A DNA stretch of 10,529 nt from Candidatus Izemoplasma sp. (lineage in GTDB: Bacteria > Bacillota_I > Bacilli_A > Izemoplasmatales > Izemoplasmataceae), in NCBI GenBank assembly GCA_007117555.1, contig SKGI01000019.1, positions 1-10,529 of the forward strand. The letters are read 5' to 3'. Shown here piece after piece: positions 6,207-10,529 of the stretch. The translations under genes were made by a program, and so were the position numbers. Under the pieces are notes generated by a model. The model was not told the DNA's origin. It worked only from the letters and a program-made list of their open reading frames with translations, and did no database searches. Position 1 is the stretch's first letter, and each line of letters begins with the position of its first letter.

Positions 6207-6814
6207 AGTTTGTAAAACTCCTTCAATACATCTTTTTTCTTTAGCGCCACCTGTGGGGCTGATGTTTGCTTCAAAAGTAATCGGTCAATCGTTTTCAATG
6301 AGGGGCGCGGTGCTTTGAGTGCTTCGAGTGTTAGTTCTTGAAGATAGGCAAATGACATCCCATCTGATTCAATCCACTTACCAATCAGTTCAATGTCAAG
6401 TGGTGTCAATGGCTTTTGCAAAGTCGCTTCAAGATACTGTGCAAACTGTTGTGTTTCAGTGGCTTGTTTAGATTGATCAGCCTCTTGAAGTAAAGCGACT
6501 ACTTTAACAAGAAAGTAATCGATATCAAACGTTTCTTTTTCTTTACCATCTTCTGTTTCTTTCAAAGTAATCCGTAAATACCCTTGAGCCATTAATGATG
6601 CCAAAACGTCTTCTGTTTCTTTTGGTGTCACACCGAGTAGTTTAGAAAACTTCTCTGGTTTTATTAACCCTTCACCGCGATAGGCTAAGTCATTCAAACG
6701 AATCAAGGCCATCGCCTCAACGGGTTTTAAACCGATTGACGGATAGTACGTCAAAACAAGTCGCTCGTAATCGATGATTTGCTTATGGATTAAAGACTTG
6801 AGTAACCTGTGCAA
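6194..6814 (-). CDS. dnaD: DnaD-like replication initiation protein
   Basis: In B. subtilis, DnaD joins DnaA at oriC and helps load the replicative helicase, also during restart. This 206-residue protein (B. subtilis DnaD is 232) has an N-terminal winged-helix-type domain (about residues 1-110) beginning with a hydrophobic helix and GLKPVEAMALIRL. A C-terminal DnaD/DnaB-type domain follows, with LTPLDIELIGKWIESDGMS (136-154) and PSLKTIDRLL (171-180). The YxxxIxxxW motif that ends this domain in many homologues reads T175, L179, Q183 here, so both aromatic residues are missing. The start is TTG, chosen because an AGGAGG site lies 8 nt upstream. The gene follows rnc by 12 nt and overlaps nth by 13 nt. 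The DnaD-family call is good, but functional equivalence to B. subtilis DnaD is less certain given the lost motif. Confidence 0.85.
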   Translation of the reverse strand: MHRLLKSLIHKQIIDYERLVLTYYPSIGLKPVEAMALIRLNDLAYRGEGLIKPEKFSKLLGVTPKETEDVLASLMAQGYLRITLKETEDGKEKETFDIDYFLVKVVALLQEADQSKQATETQQFAQYLEATLQKPLTPLDIELIGKWIESDGMSFAYLQELTLEALKAPRPSLKTIDRLLLKQTSAPQVALKKKDVLKEFYKLWEE

Positions 6815-6822
6815 TCAAATGA

Positions 6823-6828
6823 CCTCCT
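6823..6828 (-). promoter_or_regulatory. Ribosome binding site that fixes the TTG start of dnaD
   Basis: A perfect AGGAGG (6828-6823) overlaps the rnc stop codon TAG (6829-6827) and is 8 nt from the TTG at 6814. The overlap with the upstream stop suggests that translation of rnc assists initiation of the dnaD-like gene. Confidence 0.8.
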
Positions 6829-7507
6829 ATCCTCTTTGTGGTGTGCGTGCTAGTTTTTGTAAAGCAATTTCCGCGGCGTGCTGTTCCGCTTCTTTTTTTG
6901 AATGTCCCGTACCTTCACCCATTAAAATATCATCCATGTAAACGTGTGTCACAAACAGCTTGTGATGAGATGGACCGCTTTCTGAGACGATTCGGTACTC
7001 TAAGCTTCGCTTATCAGACTGGACAAGTTCTTGAAGGTGAGACTTAAAGTCAATAAACACATTGGTGCGTTCTTCTTCGATAAGCGGGAAAATGATTTTA
7101 TTGGCAATTTTGTAAACTTCATCAAACCCCTTATCCAAGAAGACAGCACCAATCAAGGCTTCAAACGCATCGGCAAGCAAAGCCATACGTTGTCGACCGC
7201 CGTTTTTTTCTTCACCATGACCTAAATGTAAGTGTTCACCGAGCTGACACGCTTTGGCATACACAACTAGGGCCGTTTCACACACATATTTAGCACGTTT
7301 TTTTGTTAAAGCACCTTCGTGTGCTTCGGGAAAATGCTCATATAAGTATTTACTGATAATTACATCAAGCACCGCATCACCGATGTACTCAAGACGCTCG
7401 TTAGATTCCGTCCCATGCTCGTTCGCATAAGATGCGTGTGTCAAAGCAGTTTCAAGCAACTGCGGATTATTAAAAGATAAGGTGAAAAGTTGTTCAAGTG
7501 CGTGCAT
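6827..7507 (-). CDS. rnc: Ribonuclease III
   Basis: RNase III cuts double-stranded RNA, including rRNA precursors and structured mRNAs. The 226-residue protein has an endonuclease domain (about 1-145) with the signature NERLEYIGD (36-44). The expected metal-binding acidic residues are E40, D44, D113 and E116. A double-stranded RNA-binding domain follows (about 152-220), with DFKSHLQE and a C-terminal KKEAEQHAAEIAL. The length equals that of E. coli RNase III. In-frame TTG 7528 and GTG 7516 lie upstream, but ATG 7507 is preferred. It has AGGTGA (7518-7513) at 5-nt spacing and sits one base after the plsX stop (TGA-G-ATG), indicating translational coupling. The plsX-rnc junction is widespread in Mollicutes and relatives. 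Confidence 0.97.
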   Translation of the reverse strand: MHALEQLFTLSFNNPQLLETALTHASYANEHGTESNERLEYIGDAVLDVIISKYLYEHFPEAHEGALTKKRAKYVCETALVVYAKACQLGEHLHLGHGEEKNGGRQRMALLADAFEALIGAVFLDKGFDEVYKIANKIIFPLIEEERTNVFIDFKSHLQELVQSDKRSLEYRIVSESGPSHHKLFVTHVYMDDILMGEGTGHSKKEAEQHAAEIALQKLARTPQRG

Positions 7508-7508
7508 C

Positions 7509-8507
7509 TCATTCACCTGACCCTTCAATCACTGCAGTGACTTTTTTAATCACATCTTGCCTTACGACGCTGGCAGCTTGACGGATGGCGTTGTAAAAAC
7601 CAATCGCTTTTGATGAGCCTTGCGCTTTGATGACCACACCTTTGAGGCCATAGATCATCGCGCCGCCGATTTCTTCAGGTGCTAAACGTTTTTTGAAACG
7701 TTTGAGATTAGGCAAGGATAAAATGAGTGCGAGCTTACCAAGGACGCCGCGATACAATTCACGTTTCATCATTGCACCGATCCCTTTAGCGGTACCTTCG
7801 ATGGTTTTCATGACAATGTTTGCCGTGAAGCCGTCACTGATGAGAATATCACAAGGGGGATCTAACACTTGTTTCGGCTCGACATTGCCGTAAAAGTTGA
7901 TATGCGGATTATCTTTGAACAGTTGCGCCACGGCCAAATCGAGGTCACGTCCTTTACCTTCTTCAGAACCAATATTGATCAAACCTACTGATGGATTTTC
8001 AATCCCGATAATTTCTTTAGCATAGATGGTCGCAAAGTAAGCTTGTTGGACCATGAATTCTGGCTTGATTTCTAAATTAGCGCCTGTATCGAGTAATATC
8101 GTATAGCCCTCTGTCACTTTAGGGATTAATGGTGCTATCGCTGTTCGCTTCATCGCTTTCATCCGACCAATCAACATATGTGCGCCAGCGATGAGTGCTT
8201 GCGTTGCACCACTTGAGACAATCGCGTCTTGTTCAGAAGCACGAACACTTGATAAAGCCGCAGCCATAGAACTGTTTCGATTACGGCGAATCGCACCAAT
8301 AGGATCTTTTTCACCCATGTCGATGACGCCCTCAGTTGCGACGACAGTCAACCGCTCATGCTCGATAAGATAAGGTGCCATCGCTTGAGGGTCACCATAT
8401 AAGGTCAAGGTTATATCTGGGATGTTTTTCAGTGCCATGATGGCGCCTTCAACTTGTTCTTTGGGTGCATAATCGCCGCCCATGGCATCAATAGCTATTT
8501 TAATCAT
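7509..8507 (-). CDS. plsX: Phosphate acyltransferase PlsX
   Basis: PlsX, a peripheral membrane enzyme, converts acyl-ACP and phosphate to acyl-phosphate, the donor for PlsY in phosphatidic acid synthesis. The 332 residues match the family length. Recognisable blocks are the N-terminal IAIDAMGGDYAP, LDTGANLEIKPE, VGLINIGSEEGKG, ISDGFTANIVMKTIEGTA and the C-terminal GLKGVVIKAQGSSKAIGFYNAI. The usual SAGNTGAL block reads SSGATQAL (98-105), an unusual variant at a normally well-conserved position. The start is ATG 8507 with AAGGAG (8522-8517) 9 nt upstream. A three-codon reading frame overlaps this start. It heads the plsX-rnc-dnaD-nth cluster. No FapR-type operator (TTAGTACCTAGTCTTAA-like) is visible in the 65 nt after recG. 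Confidence 0.96.
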   Translation of the reverse strand: MIKIAIDAMGGDYAPKEQVEGAIMALKNIPDITLTLYGDPQAMAPYLIEHERLTVVATEGVIDMGEKDPIGAIRRNRNSSMAAALSSVRASEQDAIVSSGATQALIAGAHMLIGRMKAMKRTAIAPLIPKVTEGYTILLDTGANLEIKPEFMVQQAYFATIYAKEIIGIENPSVGLINIGSEEGKGRDLDLAVAQLFKDNPHINFYGNVEPKQVLDPPCDILISDGFTANIVMKTIEGTAKGIGAMMKRELYRGVLGKLALILSLPNLKRFKKRLAPEEIGGAMIYGLKGVVIKAQGSSKAIGFYNAIRQAASVVRQDVIKKVTAVIEGSGE

Positions 8508-8511
8508 ACAT
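8500..8511 (-). other. Three-codon minicistron overlapping the plsX start
   Basis: ATG-TAT-GAT-TAA begins 4 nt before the plsX ATG in another frame and is 5 nt from the same AAGGAG site, against 9 nt for plsX. Ribosomes could start at either ATG. It may only be a chance overlap. Confidence 0.3.
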
Positions 8512-8560
8512 GATGGCTCCTTTTCATGATATTTTTCGCATTTTCCAATGGGATAAAATC

Positions 8561-8569
8561 ATTATAACA
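8561..8569 (-). promoter_or_regulatory. Extended -10 promoter of the plsX operon
   Basis: TGTTATAAT (8569-8561) is a full extended -10 element just after the recG stop codon. No good -35 is seen at 16-18 nt, as is common for extended -10 promoters. The RNA start near 8554 gives a leader of about 47 nt. No terminator separates recG from plsX, so read-through from recG is also expected. Confidence 0.65.
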
Positions 8570-8572
8570 TAA

Positions 8573-10529
8573 TTAGTGCTTGGCATAGCGGAGCAATTGG
8601 TTTTTCGTCCGCTCAATGAGGTCTTGATGCGCACCTTGTTTTTGATATGCTTCGACGATGTTTTTCGCATCTTCTAAAGCACATTGCATAATTTTAAAGT
8701 CTTCAATATGATCGGCATGCTGAAAGCGCAGATGACCACTTTGCATCAGACCGACTAAGTCACCAAAACCACGTTGTTTAAAATCATACTCACTGAGTAC
8801 GAACCCATCCTGAACTTGTGTCATCACATCTAATCGTTTAACCGCTGCCTCATCTTGAGGATGAATGAGAAGACACAAGCCTTGTGTGTCCCCCCTACCA
8901 ACGCGGCCTCTTAATTGATGCAGTTGCGCATAACCAAAACGTTCGGCGTGATAAACAATCATCAAACTTGCAAGCGGTGCATGGATGCCAACTTCAATCA
9001 CGCTTGTCGCGACAAGTATATCGATTGCACCGCGGCGGAAAGCTTCTAAAGTTTCTGCTTTGTCATCGGCTGGAAGTCGGCCATGAACAAGGCCAATCTT
9101 AGCTTCTTGATACCGTGTGCATAATGTATCATAAAGTGTGATAACCCCTTTTTGCGACTGATCCTCTGCATCATCAATAAGTGGTGCTACGACATAGATT
9201 TGTTCTCCCGCCTTTAAAGCTTTTTGAATGGCTTGACGTACGATGGGTCTATCACGCATCGACACAAGTTTCGTTTTGACGGCTTCATTCTGAGAAGGTC
9301 TTGACGATAACGTTGAGATGTCCATATCGCCAAAAAGTGTCATACCAAGCGTTCTTGGTATCGGTGTTGCGCTTAAATACAAAACGTCTGGTCGTTGGCC
9401 TTTTTTTTGTAACGCTTGTCGTTGCGCGACACCAAAACGATGTTGTTCATCGGTGATGACTAGACCTAAATCATCATAAATGACATCTTTACTAAATAAG
9501 GCATGGGTGCCAATCACACCATGCAGTGATCCATTTGCGAGACGTTCTATGATTGTTTTTCGCACGGATTGAGCTGTATTTCCACTTAAAAGGGTTAACT
9601 TAAATCCAGCTGATGTGGCAAGTTCGGATAGCGTGTCATAGTGCTGACGTGCTAACAGTTCCGTCGGGGCCATGAAAGCGACCTGCTGACCCGATGCCAT
9701 GACAGCTGCCATAGCGATGAATGCTACCACCGTTTTCCCGCTACCTGTATCCCCCTGTAGCAAGCGGTGCATGACACGTGGAGAAGCTAAATCGTTAAAA
9801 ATCTCTTTTAAGGTTTGATTTTGACTTTCAGTCAAACTAAACGGTAACGCTGAAATCACTTGATTCAGTTTTGCATGATCAAGTGATTTGATAGAGCCCT
9901 GTTGTTGACGGTACGTATGACGTTGCCAGCGCACACGCATTTGATACTCGAAAAGCTCTTGATATTTCAGGCGACGTTTAACTTGTTTAAGCGCGGCATC
10001 ATCTGGGGGTTCATGTGCCCATTTCATGACGGTCTTAAAATCTAGTAAGCGATATTTTTGAATGAGATGTTCGGGTAAAGGATCTTGACGCCTTTGAATC
10101 ATTGGCAAGCATTGTTTAAGCAACTTAGTAAATTGGTGCTCGGTCAAATTTTTTAGACCATATACCGGGACAATCCCTTCATGAAATGACTTTTTCAACC
10201 AGACGCGCATGGCTGTCAAGGTTTGATTGCCGGTCTGTTTCACGAGTGCAACTAAAAAGACGTCCTTCTTTACTATACGACGCAAAAAAGTTTGGTTATA
10301 AACCTTAATACGCCACTTCGTTTCGTTATCCCCAACGGCATTGAACGTAAGCACTTGTAATTTTGAACGAACATACGCTGTTTTAACATCTGACGTTGCG
10401 GTTAAAGCCATATAAACATACGTTTCTGGCGGTAATACCTCCTCATCAAACAAGCGGCGAATCTCATAACGCTTTGGCCAACGCAAAACGATATCTTCAC
10501 AGGAAAAAAGCGCTTCTTCGTGAAGCGCG
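8573..10529 (-). CDS. recG: ATP-dependent DNA helicase RecG, N-terminus off the right edge
   Basis: RecG remodels stalled replication forks and branch-migrates Holliday junctions. The frame stays open to the right edge, giving 651 residues of about 680; roughly 20-25 N-terminal residues lie outside. The first residues in the window (LHEEALFSCEDIVLRWPKRYE) align without gaps with the N-terminus of B. subtilis RecG (LNELGI...DLLNYFPYRYD). The TTG at 10486 is therefore an internal codon, and it has no SD site. In window numbering a wedge/OB domain occupies about residues 25-120. Walker A GDTGSGKT is at 259-266, DEQH at 360-363, SATPIPRT at 386-393 and QLRGRVGRG at 538-546. The C-terminal helical-hairpin region has RGFGD (586-590) where RGPGD is usual. 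It lies upstream of plsX on the same strand. Confidence 0.95.
   Translation of the reverse strand, partial: ALHEEALFSCEDIVLRWPKRYEIRRLFDEEVLPPETYVYMALTATSDVKTAYVRSKLQVLTFNAVGDNETKWRIKVYNQTFLRRIVKKDVFLVALVKQTGNQTLTAMRVWLKKSFHEGIVPVYGLKNLTEHQFTKLLKQCLPMIQRRQDPLPEHLIQKYRLLDFKTVMKWAHEPPDDAALKQVKRRLKYQELFEYQMRVRWQRHTYRQQQGSIKSLDHAKLNQVISALPFSLTESQNQTLKEIFNDLASPRVMHRLLQGDTGSGKTVVAFIAMAAVMASGQQVAFMAPTELLARQHYDTLSELATSAGFKLTLLSGNTAQSVRKTIIERLANGSLHGVIGTHALFSKDVIYDDLGLVITDEQHRFGVAQRQALQKKGQRPDVLYLSATPIPRTLGMTLFGDMDISTLSSRPSQNEAVKTKLVSMRDRPIVRQAIQKALKAGEQIYVVAPLIDDAEDQSQKGVITLYDTLCTRYQEAKIGLVHGRLPADDKAETLEAFRRGAIDILVATSVIEVGIHAPLASLMIVYHAERFGYAQLHQLRGRVGRGDTQGLCLLIHPQDEAAVKRLDVMTQVQDGFVLSEYDFKQRGFGDLVGLMQSGHLRFQHADHIEDFKIMQCALEDAKNIVEAYQKQGAHQDLIERTKNQLLRYAKH
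10504..10528 (-). terminator. Terminator-like hairpin inside the recG 5' coding region
   Basis: On the minus strand GCGCTTC (10528-10522), a 5-nt loop ACGAA and GAAGCGC (10516-10510) form a perfect 7-bp GC-rich stem, followed at once by six U (10509-10504). This has the form of an intrinsic terminator, yet the sequence is in frame within recG at about codon 20-30. It may attenuate recG transcription or be coincidental. Confidence 0.55.

Noticed and set aside
10486..10529. RecG starting at TTG 10486, with the hairpin at 10504-10528 as the terminator of an upstream gene
   Set aside because: The frame remains open to the window edge, the extra residues align with RecG N-termini without gaps, and no SD site precedes the TTG.

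Overview
The window reads as ordinary low-GC Gram-positive (Bacillota) chromosome. Promoters are of the TTGACA/TATAAT type and Shine-Dalgarno (SD) sites are strong. ATG, GTG and TTG starts all occur, TGA is a normal stop codon and TGG encodes Trp, so the code is standard. GC content by eye is in the low-to-mid 40s percent. Several proteins resemble Bacillus counterparts: Nth, a SalA-type Mrp, TmcAL/YlbM divergent from YlbN/YceD, and DnaD next to Nth. The direct plsX-rnc junction, without the fabD-fabG-acpP block that separates them in Bacillus subtilis, recalls the Mollicutes/Erysipelotrichia side of the phylum. That placement is an inference.

Left part (1-2657). The 5' end of yceD runs leftward off the window. 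tmcAL (tRNA-Met wobble acetylation) and an Mrp/SalA P-loop ATPase run rightward. The yceD and tmcAL promoters overlap back to back. The Mrp gene has its own candidate promoter very close to its start and ends in a bidirectional terminator.

Middle part (2669-5458). This is the only accessory-looking section. It is a leftward pair: a 421-residue HTH regulator resembling the peptide-responsive RRNPP group, followed by a MATE multidrug exporter. An inverted repeat surrounds the exporter's extended -10 element and is a candidate control point.

Right part (5553-10529). A leftward housekeeping cluster runs recG (its N-terminus lies off the right edge), plsX, rnc, dnaD-like, nth. The last four genes are packed with 1-12 nt gaps or overlaps and end in an intrinsic terminator that includes the nth stop codon. 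They link membrane phospholipid synthesis (PlsX), RNA processing (RNase III), replication initiation (DnaD) and base-excision repair (Nth). An extended -10 promoter lies between recG and plsX. A terminator-like hairpin lies inside the start of the recG coding region.

I saw no tRNA, rRNA, CRISPR array, insertion sequence or phage gene, and no gene-free stretch above 300 bases. The largest gap, 5384-5567, holds the regulator promoter and the nth terminator. I found no clear evidence of a new multi-gene system. The interesting points are regulatory details and some altered motifs.
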